64,000 nt of DNA from contig NZ_JAFCKF010000009.1 of assembly GCF_018130545.1 (NCBI RefSeq), positions 186,001 through 250,000 on the forward strand. Reading direction: 5' to 3'. The notes under the pieces were generated by a model that saw only the letters and a program-made list of their open reading frames with translations, was not told the DNA's origin and did not search any database. A program made the position numbers and the translations under genes. Source of the DNA: Bradyrhizobium tropiciagri. GTDB taxonomy: Bacteria > Pseudomonadota > Alphaproteobacteria > Rhizobiales > Xanthobacteraceae. Below are positions 24,792-32,923 of this stretch, piece after piece. Positions within the stretch are counted from its first letter, which is position 1. Every line of letters begins with the position of its first letter.

Positions 24792-24849
24792 GTGACCTAC
24801 GTCACGTTGACGGAGCGGGCGGATGGCCTGCCACGGTGACCGAGGTCAC
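24792..24849. promoter_or_regulatory. Two GTGAC-N4-GTCAC palindromes between divergent paralogues
   Basis: Site 1 (24792-24805) reads GTGACCTACGTCAC and site 2 (24836-24849) GTGACCGAGGTCAC. They are 44 bp apart, close to four helical turns, in the 182-bp space between two divergent DUF2147-like genes. The 5-4-5 layout resembles Crp/Fnr-family operators, though the half-site is not classical FixK or Crp. Confidence 0.55.
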
Positions 24850-24901
24850 TGCGCTGTGAGCATCGCGGCCTTAAGCCTCATCTGATGTTTTGGAGGCTTC
24901 G

Positions 24902-25714
24902 ATGAAGCGCTGCTGCTTGCTCGTCGCGCTGTTGCTGTTCACGTCGCTCGCCCACGCCGGCGAGGGCATCTCGTTTTCGATCGGCGGTCACCGCGTCCAT
25001 CTGGATTCGGCGCGATGCCGCACGCTGTCCTGCGTCTCGGTGACCGGCACGTCGAGGCGCGACGATGGCACTGGCAGCGGCCGCGCGATGAAGCCGTTGC
25101 CGGCGCCAGCGACGACGGCAGCGATTCCCGCCGCAACACCTGCAATTGCGCCGCCGGCGCCGGTCGCTCCCACGCCGCCGCCGATCATTGCAGCCGCGCC
25201 GTCGCCAACTGCCGTACCAACACCGTCAGCACCGCCGCCGCGCGTGATGACGCCGCCGCCGGCGCCGGTCGTCGCAGCTCCGCCTCCGTCACCCGCGCCG
25301 TCGGCGGTGGTGCCCGCGCGCCCGAGGCCGCTGACGCAGGTCTCGCGCGAGCCCGACGAAGCCGACGACGGTCCGATTGGCGACTGGCAGACCGAAACCA
25401 GCAGCCTGGTCCGGGTTCGTCTCTGCGGCAACGCGCTGTGCGGCTATGCGCTCGACAGGACCACGCGCGATCTCGGCGAAGCCGTGCTGATCAACATGAA
25501 GCCGAACACGGATGCGCGCTGGAGTGGCAACGTCTACAGCGAGGACAGCGGCCGCATCCGTTACGGCACGATCGAATTGAAGGGCGCGGACAGCATGCGG
25601 GTCGAGGCCTGCGCGATCGGTCGTTTCTACTGCAGCGGTGTCGATTGGGTCCGCATCTCGCATTCGCGGGCGCGCGTCACACAGGGGCAGCGCCGGGACG
25701 GGCCGCGCTCATAG
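24902..25714 (+). CDS. DUF2147-like secreted protein with Pro/Ala-rich linker (paralogue 2)
   Basis: A 270-residue protein with the same layout as its divergent neighbour: signal peptide (LLVALLLFTSLAHAG), module GISFSIGGHRVHLDSARC then TLSCVSV, a Pro/Ala linker, and a DUF2147-like end with GPIGDWQTETSSLVRVRLCG, NALCGYALD, VLINMKPN, DSGRIRYGTIEL and YCSGVDWVRIS. It is extended by a basic tail of about 15 residues. GGAGG precedes ATG 24902. The pair probably arose by inverted duplication and shares a bidirectional control region. Confidence 0.78.
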   Translation: MKRCCLLVALLLFTSLAHAGEGISFSIGGHRVHLDSARCRTLSCVSVTGTSRRDDGTGSGRAMKPLPAPATTAAIPAATPAIAPPAPVAPTPPPIIAAAPSPTAVPTPSAPPPRVMTPPPAPVVAAPPPSPAPSAVVPARPRPLTQVSREPDEADDGPIGDWQTETSSLVRVRLCGNALCGYALDRTTRDLGEAVLINMKPNTDARWSGNVYSEDSGRIRYGTIELKGADSMRVEACAIGRFYCSGVDWVRISHSRARVTQGQRRDGPRS

Positions 25715-25812
25715 CACTCATGTCCAATTTGTAACCGAACGCCTTCGAACCCGACGCTTCGTGGCGCGCGACCGATGGAGGTTAACGCTGTTCGCAAGCG
25801 ATGGAGGCCAAC

Positions 25813-26154
25813 ATGAAGCGCCTGAGCCTGGTCGCGCTGCTGCTCGCCGGCAGCGTCGCCGCTGCCCATGCCGACAACGATATCTACACTAACATGTTCA
25901 AGCAGAAGCGCGGCGACGACGCGCTGCATGTCGACGCCGCGTTCTGCGATGGGCAGTTCGGCGCGCCGCAGAACGGCACACCGACGTCGCGCCAATACAA
26001 GGCCTGCATGCGTGCCCGCGGCTGGCGCTTCAGCCATACCATCCGCGAGCCGCGCCGTCGCGACGACGGCTATCCCGATCCCGACAATCCCGGCCTCGTC
26101 TGCCACGACTTCACCATCGGCGGCATCACCGGGTCGAGCTGTTCGAATTTCTGA
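25813..26154 (+). CDS. Small secreted hypothetical protein
   Basis: A 113-residue protein with a signal peptide ([17 protein letters not shown]) and a mature part carrying four cysteines ([32 protein letters not shown]). The segment [18 protein letters not shown] is typical of small alphaproteobacterial periplasmic proteins in which one Cys-Met-x-x-x-Gly-Trp motif ends a helix. ATG 25813 has GGAGG upstream; the in-frame ATG 25801 overlaps that site. It follows paralogue 2 of the DUF2147-like pair by about 100 bases on the same strand. Confidence 0.72.
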   Translation: MKRLSLVALLLAGSVAAAHADNDIYTNMFKQKRGDDALHVDAAFCDGQFGAPQNGTPTSRQYKACMRARGWRFSHTIREPRRRDDGYPDPDNPGLVCHDFTIGGITGSSCSNF

Positions 26155-26162
26155 GTAGTCTC

Positions 26163-26249
26163 CGTCATTGCGAACGAAGCGAAGCAATCCACTGCTCCGC
26201 ATACGCGGGCATATGGATTGCTTCGTCGCTCTCGCTCCTCGCAATGACG
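26163..26249. repeat. Dispersed palindrome, family C
   Basis: Arms CGTCATTGCGAACGAAGCG at the left and CTCGCTCCTCGCAATGACG at the right, with GAAGCAATCCA and TGGATTGCTTC inside them, giving a long imperfect hairpin of about 87 bp. This has the look of the widespread CGTCATTGCGAGC palindromes of Bradyrhizobium-type genomes. It lies between convergent genes. Confidence 0.75.
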
Positions 26250-26281
26250 TGGATAAGAGTGGCGGCCCTTCCAACAGCAAA

Positions 26282-26309
26282 GCGCCCGGCGGGGGCGGTC
26301 GCCGGGCGC
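26282..26309 (-). terminator. Terminator of the 31-residue membrane peptide gene
   Basis: On the minus strand a perfect 10-bp stem GCGCCCGGCG / CGCCGGGCGC with an 8-base loop, followed by TTTGCTGTT. It starts 25 bases past the peptide's stop codon, as expected for an intrinsic terminator. Confidence 0.7.
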
Positions 26310-26333
26310 TGAACTCATTGCCTGTCGATTGGG

Positions 26334-26429
26334 CTAGAACACGCCGAGAATGATGGCGCCGACGAAGGCTAACGCGATGTACGCGGCCACAATGCTCAGC
26401 TTGCTCAGCAGAGGACTCGCGAAATCCAT
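26334..26429 (-). CDS. 31-residue single-membrane-segment peptide, EcfG-regulated
   Basis: A short gene: MDFASPLLSKLSIVAAY then IALAFVGAIILGVF. After nine mostly polar residues there is one strongly hydrophobic helix of about 20 residues reaching the C-terminus. Three independent signs support it: a GAGGGAG ribosome-binding site 7 bases before ATG 26429, a sigma-EcfG-type promoter 37-61 bases upstream, and an intrinsic terminator 25 bases downstream. Peptides of this size often adjust membrane enzymes; no partner is evident. General stress induction is inferred from the promoter. Confidence 0.75.
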   Translation of the reverse strand: MDFASPLLSKLSIVAAYIALAFVGAIILGVF

Positions 26430-26465
26430 TGGGAAACTCCCTCGGTTCACAACGCTGCCCGCATT

Positions 26466-26490
26466 AACGGCAAAGCTAGCAACTGGTTCC
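26466..26490 (-). promoter_or_regulatory. Sigma-EcfG-type promoter (GGAAC-N16-CGTT)
   Basis: On the minus strand GGAAC (26490-26486) and CGTT (26469-26466) are separated by exactly 16 bases. This matches the promoter consensus of the alphaproteobacterial general stress sigma factor EcfG (GGAAC-N16/17-CGTT). It lies directly upstream of the 31-residue peptide gene. Confidence 0.7.
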
Positions 26491-26947
26491 CGGACGAAAA
26501 AGTCAGTCTTGCTGCCGGGCTCGAGGTTCCCATGTCATGCCGCGTTGCGGTGGGCGGCTCAAACCGGCGCCGAATCAAGGCTTTGAAGCGCTCGCAAATT
26601 TATTCGCCGGCGGCGCGCATGGGTATGCGCCGCTGGTCCGGCATTCCGTTCGATAAGCCACAACTACGATTGCGCCGTTCATTGGTACGATCTGAAGTTG
26701 ATTGGTGTGTCGTATGCGAGATGTCGAAACACCAGGGCATTCTCAATCACGACGAGACCGATGCGATGATGGATCACCTCGCTCCGTTACGAGCGGTGGA
26801 GCATTCGCTCGTGTCGGTGACACATTAAGTGTTACCCGGAAGCGCGCGCGGCCCTTCCAGGTTCCAACGCATGGTAAAAAATACCTGAAACGAAACAGTC
26901 GAATTGCGTTGAAGAGTCTTTAATCAAATTCGCAGAACCTCCGCGCC
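26491..26947. other. Gene-free interval before the extensin-like gene
   Basis: I see no convincing gene here. The open frames are short, lack ribosome-binding sites and have irregular codon use. The last 100 bases are AT-richer (AAAAAATACC, GAAACGAAACAG, TCTTTAATCAAATTC) and probably contain the promoter of the gene at 26948. Confidence 0.5.
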
Positions 26948-28159
26948 ATGACGCGTGGAGTTCGTTTGTATCTCGTCGGCTCCCTTGTCCTTGTGTCGCT
27001 TGCTGGTTGCGGTCGCGGTCTGTTTCAGACCGCCGAGCGCGAACCGTGGCGGGCCGAGGCCGAGGCCGCATGCCTGAAATCCGGCGCGGTCAAAGAAGGA
27101 CCGGATCTGGTCCGCATCGATCCGATCACCGGCCCCGGTGTCTGCGGCGCCGAGTTCCCGCTCAAGGTCGCAGCCCTCGGCGAAGCCAGCTCGGCTTACG
27201 GATTTGCCGACGACAGCCTGCGTCCGCCGGCCTCGGTCGGCAACCAGCCGCGCTGGCCGATCAATCGTCAGCCGCAGCCCGCGCAAGCGCCGTATTCCGA
27301 TCAAGCCGTCGGCCAGCCGAACTATGGCAGCCAGCCCAGTGGACCGGTGTCGCTGTCGGCGCCCGGCGTTCCGCCGCAGCAGGGCGAGATCGACCTGCCG
27401 CCGGAAGGCTCGCCTCAGGCGAGCGGCGAGCGACCTTATTATCCGGGCCTGTCCAACAATCCGCAGCGCGAGGGCGCGGCCGCGCCCTATTCACCGGCGC
27501 CGTATTCGCAGCAGCCGCCCGGCGCGCCACCGCCGCCGCGGCTCGGACCGTCGAGCGGCAATCCGGTGGGGACGGTCGGCCCGGTCGCGGTGAAGCCGGC
27601 GGCCACGCTGGCGTGCCCGATCGTCTCGGTGCTCGAGCGCTGGCTCGCGGATTCCGTGCAGCCGGCGGCGCAGCGCTGGTTCGGCGCGCGCGTGGTCGAG
27701 ATCAAGCAGATCTCGGCCTATTCCTGCCGCGGCATGAACGGCAATTCGCACGCGCATATTTCCGAGCACGCTTTCGGCAATGCGCTCGATATCGCAGCCT
27801 TCACGCTCTCTGACGGCCGCCGCATCTCGGTGAAGGATGGCTGGAAGGGCCTGCCGGAAGAGCAGGGCTTCCTGCGCGATGTCCAGGCCGCCGCCTGCCA
27901 GCAGTTCACCACGGTGCTGGCACCGGGTTCCAACGTCTATCACTACGACCACATCCATGTGGACCTGATGCGCCGGGCCACCCGACGCCTGATCTGCCAG
28001 CCTGCCGCCGTCTCCGGCGAAGAGGTCGCGGCGCGTGCCGGCGGCCGTAACCCCTATGCAACGCGCGAACCTTATGTCACAGGATCGCTCGGCGGCAGAA
28101 AGCCGGCCCCGCGGGGTAAAGCGGGGGTCAACGAAGAAGACGAATTCGCCGACGAATAG
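26948..28159 (+). CDS. Extensin-like family lipoprotein, probable peptidoglycan hydrolase fold
   Basis: A 403-residue protein with a lipoprotein signal peptide (lipobox LAGC, lipidated C21). Residues 25-75 hold a small Cys-containing segment, 80-215 a Pro/Gln-rich linker, and 215-350 the extensin-like C-terminal domain: ISAYSCRGMNGN, HISEHAFGNALDIAAF, and YHYDHIHVDL. The His/Asp set resembles LAS (M15-type) metallopeptidases, so zinc-dependent murein cleavage is plausible but not proven. It is anchored to the envelope. The single gene is followed by a separately transcribed response regulator. Confidence 0.85.
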   Translation: MTRGVRLYLVGSLVLVSLAGCGRGLFQTAEREPWRAEAEAACLKSGAVKEGPDLVRIDPITGPGVCGAEFPLKVAALGEASSAYGFADDSLRPPASVGNQPRWPINRQPQPAQAPYSDQAVGQPNYGSQPSGPVSLSAPGVPPQQGEIDLPPEGSPQASGERPYYPGLSNNPQREGAAAPYSPAPYSQQPPGAPPPPRLGPSSGNPVGTVGPVAVKPAATLACPIVSVLERWLADSVQPAAQRWFGARVVEIKQISAYSCRGMNGNSHAHISEHAFGNALDIAAFTLSDGRRISVKDGWKGLPEEQGFLRDVQAAACQQFTTVLAPGSNVYHYDHIHVDLMRRATRRLICQPAAVSGEEVAARAGGRNPYATREPYVTGSLGGRKPAPRGKAGVNEEDEFADE

Positions 28160-28275
28160 GGACGCGTCTGATACCCGTATTATTACTGGGTGACACCGTG
28201 CAAATGGTGGCCACTTTTATGTTGCATATGCTTCGGAGCCGGGGGCGCACCCGGCTGATTTCTGGGGGATAGGTT

Positions 28276-28659
28276 TTGCAAGAAGCGCCGATCATTCTCG
28301 TCATCGAAGACGATCGTGATCTTCAGATGATGGTAGAGGACGCCCTGAGGGACGGCGGCTACGAGCCGGCGATCGCAGGCTCGGGCGAAGAAGCACTGAC
28401 GCTGCTCAAGGCGTTCCGCACCAAATACTCGGCACTGGTCACCGATATCCGCCTGCTCGGCCGGCTCGACGGCTGGCGTGTGGCGCGCGGCGCGCGCGAG
28501 ATCGATCCGTCGTTCCCGGTGCTCTACATCACCGGCGGTGGCGGTGATGAATGGCCGACCAGGGGCGTGCCCGACAGCGTGCTGCTGAACAAGCCGTTCT
28601 CGCCCGACGAGCTGGTTGCGGCGGTGGCGAAGCTACTCAAGAACGGCGCGCCGGCGTGA
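28276..28659 (+). CDS. Single-domain response regulator
   Basis: A 127-residue receiver domain without an output domain: acidic pocket VIEDDRD, phosphoacceptor D57 (ALVTDIRL), conserved T in LYITGGG, and the lysine of LNKPFSPDEL. The start is TTG 28276 after GGGGGATAGG. Stand-alone receivers act in phosphorelays or bind targets directly. No histidine kinase is adjacent, so the partner is unknown. Confidence 0.88.
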   Translation: MQEAPIILVIEDDRDLQMMVEDALRDGGYEPAIAGSGEEALTLLKAFRTKYSALVTDIRLLGRLDGWRVARGAREIDPSFPVLYITGGGGDEWPTRGVPDSVLLNKPFSPDELVAAVAKLLKNGAPA

Positions 28660-28817
28660 GCGTTTGATCGGCCCGCGCGCGGGTAGTCGACACGCGGCAG
28701 GTGCTTATTCCGCGCTTATAAGATCCCGCCTGAGTCCTTCTCGAATTCATACGCCCTCGCGCCCATCTTCACCGCAGCCATCCCTGCGAAAGCACTTCGC
28801 AGCAGCGGAGACCGAAG

Positions 28818-29012
28818 ATGACGACCTATCGCGCATATATCGTCGGACCGCACAGCCGACCGATCGGCGTGGTCAACGTGGATTGCACCGACGACGATCA
28901 GGCCATCACATCGGCCAGCCGTCTGGTCGACCACCATGACATCGAGCTGTGGCAGATGGACCGGCCCGTTGCGAGGTTCGACGCCAGCTCGAAGCAGATG
29001 TTCAGGAAGTAG
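28818..29012 (+). CDS. Small conserved hypothetical protein
   Basis: A 64-residue soluble protein (MTTYRAYIVGPHSRPIGV ... LVDHHDIELWQMDRPVARF). GGAG precedes the ATG with good spacing. The fold is probably alpha/beta and no function is known. Proteins of this opening (TYRAYIVGxDGH-like) are frequent short genes in Bradyrhizobium. Confidence 0.7.
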   Translation: MTTYRAYIVGPHSRPIGVVNVDCTDDDQAITSASRLVDHHDIELWQMDRPVARFDASSKQMFRK

Positions 29013-29103
29013 TGCGACATCGCGCTGCAGGCGGGGTGTCGCGCTGCGCGATCCCTGGTGATAGACCTTGCATCAGGTCAATCATCAACAGGGATATCAA
29101 GTC

Positions 29104-29808
29104 ATGGCAGCAGCGAAGGTCGCACTCGTCACCGCCGGCGGCAGCGGCATGGGCGCAGCGGCGGCGCGCAAGCTTGCCGCCGATGGCTTTCACGTCGCGA
29201 TCCTGTCGTCGTCGGGCAAGGGCGAAGCACTGGCTGCCGAGCTCGGCGGCCTCGGTTTCACCGGCTCGAACCGGTCGAACGAGGATCTGAAGCGCGCCGT
29301 CGACGGCGTGATGGCGCGCTGGGGCCGCATCGATGCGCTGGTCAACAGCGCCGGCCACGGCCCGCGTGCCGGCGTGCTCGAATTGACTGACGAGCAGTGG
29401 CACACCGGCCTCGACGTCTATCTGATGAACGTGATCCGCCCGACGCGGCTGGTCGCGCCTCACATGCAGGCGCAGAAGTCGGGCGCGATCGTCAACATCT
29501 CCACCGCCTGGGCGTTCGAGCCGAGCGCGATGTTTCCGACCTCGGCGGTGTTCCGCGCCGGGCTCGCCGCGTTCACCAAGCTTTTCACCGACAGCTACGC
29601 CGCCGACAATGTTCGCATGAACAACGTGCTGCCGGGTTGGATCGACAGCCTGCCGGCCACCGACGCGCGCCGCGACAGCGTACCGATGAAGCGCTACGGC
29701 AAGGCCGAGGAGATCGCAGCAACTATCGCCTTCCTGGTCTCCGACGGCGCGGGCTACATCACCGGCCAGAACATCCGCGTCGATGGCGGACTGATGCGGT
29801 CGGTTTGA
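29104..29808 (+). CDS. SDR-fold protein with altered catalytic residues
   Basis: A 234-residue short-chain dehydrogenase fold. The cofactor loop TAGGSGMGAAAARKLAADG is intact, as are NSAGHGPR and the C-terminal ITGQNIRVDGGLMRSV. The catalytic Tyr-x-x-x-Lys is missing: aligned with YSASKAALAAFTK the protein reads SAVFRAGLAAFTK, giving Ser147 and Arg151. Ser133, the usual catalytic serine position, is kept. It is therefore either a non-canonical reductase or a binding protein. ATG 29104 follows AGGGAT. Confidence 0.85.
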   Translation: MAAAKVALVTAGGSGMGAAAARKLAADGFHVAILSSSGKGEALAAELGGLGFTGSNRSNEDLKRAVDGVMARWGRIDALVNSAGHGPRAGVLELTDEQWHTGLDVYLMNVIRPTRLVAPHMQAQKSGAIVNISTAWAFEPSAMFPTSAVFRAGLAAFTKLFTDSYAADNVRMNNVLPGWIDSLPATDARRDSVPMKRYGKAEEIAATIAFLVSDGAGYITGQNIRVDGGLMRSV

Positions 29809-29867
29809 GGCGTGGTGCCAAACCCGTCATCCTCAACGCAAGTGAGTTTGTGATTCATGAGGCAACC

Positions 29868-30022
29868 GAATACTCGGTGTCGTCCCGGCGAAAGCCGGGA
29901 CCCATAACCACCGATGGTCATTGTTGCGCGTCGGTGGAACGACGAGTCCTGTCGATAACATCCGCTGCGGAGTATGGGTCCTGGCTCCCGTGCGCAATTG
30001 CGCACTAGGTCGGGACGACATT
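29868..30022. repeat. Dispersed repeat family B, full copy 1
   Basis: Starts ACTCGGTGTCGTCCCGG with a nested GGCGAAAGCC hairpin, contains GGGACCCATAACCACCGA, GTCGATAACATCCGC and TGCGGAGTATGGGTCC, and ends TCGGGACGACATTG. The same segments in the same order occur at 59628-59766, and the two ends alone at 23868-23918. No coding sequence lies in it or in the remainder of 29809-30206. Confidence 0.75.
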
Positions 30023-30206
30023 GAATATGTGGCGCCCTTCGTTGTGTCGCCGCAACTTGCATCGCCACTTGCGTCCACACGCTGCGCATCCTGCTCCAGC
30101 CCGCGCACGTCATAATTGCGGCGACCTCAGATTGCGTTTGTCGTGATGACAAACTGAAAGGGCAGGGCTAGCCTTCCGTCAAATCAAAACAACCGGGAGG
30201 ATTGGC

Positions 30207-32879
30207 ATGCCAGACGCAGCAGTTGCAGCACGCGCTTCGGACTCCACGCACAGCGGAACCACGCAGCAAGTCGACGTCGCGGTGGTCGGCGCCGGTTTCG
30301 CCGGTCTCTATCTGCTGCATCGGTTGCGCAAGGCGGGCTTCTCGGCGGTGGCGCTCGAAGAGGGCGGCGACGTCGGCGGCACCTGGTACTGGAACCGGTA
30401 TCCCGGCGCGCGCTGCGACATCCAGACCATCGACTACAGCTACACCTTCGATCCCGAGCTCGACCAGGCGTGGACCTGGTCGGAGAAATACGCCACCCAG
30501 CCGGAGATCCTGCGCTATCTCGGCTTCGTCGCCGATCGCTACGACCTGCGCCGCGATATCCGCTTCGGCACCAAGGTCACGCAGGCGACCTGGGACGATG
30601 CGACCTCGCGCTGGCTGATCTCGACCAATAACGGCGCCAATGTCTCGTGCCGCTACTACATCATGGCGACCGGCTGCCTGTCGTCGCCGAAGCCGCCGGA
30701 GATCGACGGCGTCAAGGATTTCAAGGGCGACATCTATTTCACCGGCCGCTGGCCGCATCAGGGCGTCGATCTCAAGGGCAAGCGCGTTGCCGTGATCGGC
30801 ACCGGATCGTCTGGCATCCAGTCGATCCCGTTGATCGCCGAGCAGGCCGCGCAGCTCACCGTGTTCCAGCGCACGCCGAACTTCGCCCTGCCGGCCGGCA
30901 ACGGTCCGGCGCCGGAGGATCGCAAAACCTATTTCGAAACCGACCGCGCGGCCTATCGCGAGCAGGCGCGCTGGTCGATGGCCGGCGTGCCATATCCGCA
31001 GCAGACCGTGGTGAGCTGGCAGTTGAGCGACGCCGAACGCCGCGAGCGGTTCGAGAAGGCGTGGGCAGCGGGCGACCTCGTCCACATCCTGACCCAACTC
31101 TGGGCCGACCAGGCGGTCGATGTCGACGGCAACAAGGTGGTCGCCGATTTGATCCGCGAAAAAATCGGCGCCGTGGTCAAGGATCCGGAGATCGCGGCCG
31201 CCCTGGCGCCGCATGATCATCCGTTCGGCGCCAAGCGTCCCTGCCTCGATACCAATTACTACGCGACCTACAATCGTCCGAACGTGACGCTGGTCAATCT
31301 GCGGCAGGAGCCGATCAAGGCGATCACCGCCGGCGGCATCTCGACCGACACGCGCAGCTTCGATGTCGACGTCATCGTGTTCGCCACCGGCTTCGATGCG
31401 ATGACCGGCGCGATCATGGCGGTGCATCCGATCTCCGGCCGCGGCGGCAAGTCGCTGTCGGATGTCTGGGCCCACGGACCGCAGACCTATCTCGGCGTCA
31501 CCGTCGCGGGTTTCCCCAATCTGTTCATGATCACCGGTCCCGGCAGCCCGTCGGTGCTGTCGAACATGGCTGTTTCGATCGAGCAACATGTCGACTGGGT
31601 GGTCGAGCGCATCGCTGCGTTACGCGACGCCGGCTTCACCACGATGGAAGCAACCGAGAGCGCGCAGGCTGGCTGGGAACGCCACATGGCCGACTGCGCG
31701 ACGCTGACGCTGCATCGGCTCGCCAACACATGGTACACGGGCGCCAACGTGCCCGGCAAGCCGCAGGGCGTGATGCCTTACACCGGCGGCGTCGGTCCGT
31801 ATCGCAGCATCTGCAACGAGGTGGTCGGGCGCGGCATGCTCGGCTTCAAGCTCACGGGTCCCGGCGTTGCCGAGCAGTGCAATGACGGCGAGGTGGTGCG
31901 GCTGCAGCCGGATGTGCGGCTGGTGCTCGGCATGCTGGCGGAGATGAACCTGCCGCCGATCGAGACGATGGGCGCGCAGGGCGCGCGCGACTTCCTGAAC
32001 GAGTTCAACAAGGGCCGTCCTTTCGGACGGCCGGTCGGCGAGGTCGGCACCGGCATGCTGCAAGGCGCGGATGGTCCGCTGCCCTACAAGCTGTATCGGC
32101 CGGCGACGCCGGGGCCGCATCCGATCGTGGTGTATTTCCACGGCGGCGGCTGGGTGCTCGGCGACGAACTGTCCGACGATCCGTTCTGCCGCGATCTGTG
32201 CCGGCGCACCGGCATGATCATCGTCAGCGTCGGCTATCGCCACGCGCCCGAGTATCGCTTCCCGGCAGCGGCCGAGGACGGCTATGCGGCGACGCGCTGG
32301 ATCGCCGCCCATACCGCCGAGCTCGGCGGCAGGGCAGGGCCGGTGCTGGTCGCCGGCTGGAGCGCGGGCGGCAACATCGCAGCCGTCACCTGCCAGCTTG
32401 CGCGCGATCGCGGCGGGCCGGAGATCGCAGGCCAGCTGCTGATCTGCCCGGTCACCGACTCCTCGTTCGACCGGCAGTCCTATGTCGACAACGCGGCCGG
32501 CTACTTCCTGACCCGCGGGCTGATGTTCTGGTTCTGGGACCTGTACTGCTCGCCGGCCGATCGCACCGATCCGCGCGTCGCGCCGCTGCGCGGCAAGCTC
32601 GAAGGCCTGCCGCCGGCGTTCATCGCGACCGCGGAGTTCGATCCGCTGCGCGACGAGGGGAATGCCTATGGCGACGCGCTCGCCAAGGCCGGCGTCAAGG
32701 TCGAACAGCTCAAGGGCAACGGCCACTTCCACTCGTCGTTCGTGATGGTCGACGTCATCATCACCGGCGTTGCCGGCCGGGTGAAGATGGCGAAAGCGCT
32801 GCGTCGCTTTGCCGGGCTGCCCGAGGAGCTGGAGCAGGACAACGTCGCGGCGCCGCAGGTCAACGCCGCGGCGAACTAG
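30207..32879 (+). CDS. Fused Baeyer-Villiger monooxygenase and HSL-type esterase
   Basis: An 890-residue two-enzyme fusion. Residues 20-540 form an FAD/NADPH flavin monooxygenase: GAGFAG at 28-33, [14 protein letters not shown], second Rossmann GTGSSG at 198-203. The Baeyer-Villiger fingerprint is [12 protein letters not shown] at 172-183, with Phe178 in place of the usual His. Residues 615-865 form an alpha/beta hydrolase of the hormone-sensitive lipase family: HGGGW at 645-649, GWSAGG with nucleophile Ser719, Asp812, and His840 or His842. The first half should turn a ketone into an ester and the second cleave it, as in ketone catabolism. A GGGAGG site precedes ATG 30207. Confidence 0.9.
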   Translation: MPDAAVAARASDSTHSGTTQQVDVAVVGAGFAGLYLLHRLRKAGFSAVALEEGGDVGGTWYWNRYPGARCDIQTIDYSYTFDPELDQAWTWSEKYATQPEILRYLGFVADRYDLRRDIRFGTKVTQATWDDATSRWLISTNNGANVSCRYYIMATGCLSSPKPPEIDGVKDFKGDIYFTGRWPHQGVDLKGKRVAVIGTGSSGIQSIPLIAEQAAQLTVFQRTPNFALPAGNGPAPEDRKTYFETDRAAYREQARWSMAGVPYPQQTVVSWQLSDAERRERFEKAWAAGDLVHILTQLWADQAVDVDGNKVVADLIREKIGAVVKDPEIAAALAPHDHPFGAKRPCLDTNYYATYNRPNVTLVNLRQEPIKAITAGGISTDTRSFDVDVIVFATGFDAMTGAIMAVHPISGRGGKSLSDVWAHGPQTYLGVTVAGFPNLFMITGPGSPSVLSNMAVSIEQHVDWVVERIAALRDAGFTTMEATESAQAGWERHMADCATLTLHRLANTWYTGANVPGKPQGVMPYTGGVGPYRSICNEVVGRGMLGFKLTGPGVAEQCNDGEVVRLQPDVRLVLGMLAEMNLPPIETMGAQGARDFLNEFNKGRPFGRPVGEVGTGMLQGADGPLPYKLYRPATPGPHPIVVYFHGGGWVLGDELSDDPFCRDLCRRTGMIIVSVGYRHAPEYRFPAAAEDGYAATRWIAAHTAELGGRAGPVLVAGWSAGGNIAAVTCQLARDRGGPEIAGQLLICPVTDSSFDRQSYVDNAAGYFLTRGLMFWFWDLYCSPADRTDPRVAPLRGKLEGLPPAFIATAEFDPLRDEGNAYGDALAKAGVKVEQLKGNGHFHSSFVMVDVIITGVAGRVKMAKALRRFAGLPEELEQDNVAAPQVNAAAN

Positions 32880-32923
32880 GGGCGGGGGTTTGGCGGCGCT
32901 ACGGTTCGATCAGAACCGCGGCG

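Noticed and set aside
26532-26828. 98-codon frame in the gap before the extensin-like gene
   Set aside because: No ribosome-binding site, no domain, and base use by codon position unlike the neighbouring genes.
28716-28778. 21-codon minus-strand frame (MAAVKMGARAYEFEKDSGGIL)
   Set aside because: The codons look reasonable, but the purine-rich site touches the ATG and there is no promoter or conservation evidence.
29809-30206. Possible noncoding RNA in the gap before the BVMO-esterase gene
   Set aside because: The structured part is fully explained by the family B dispersed repeat; nothing else stands out.
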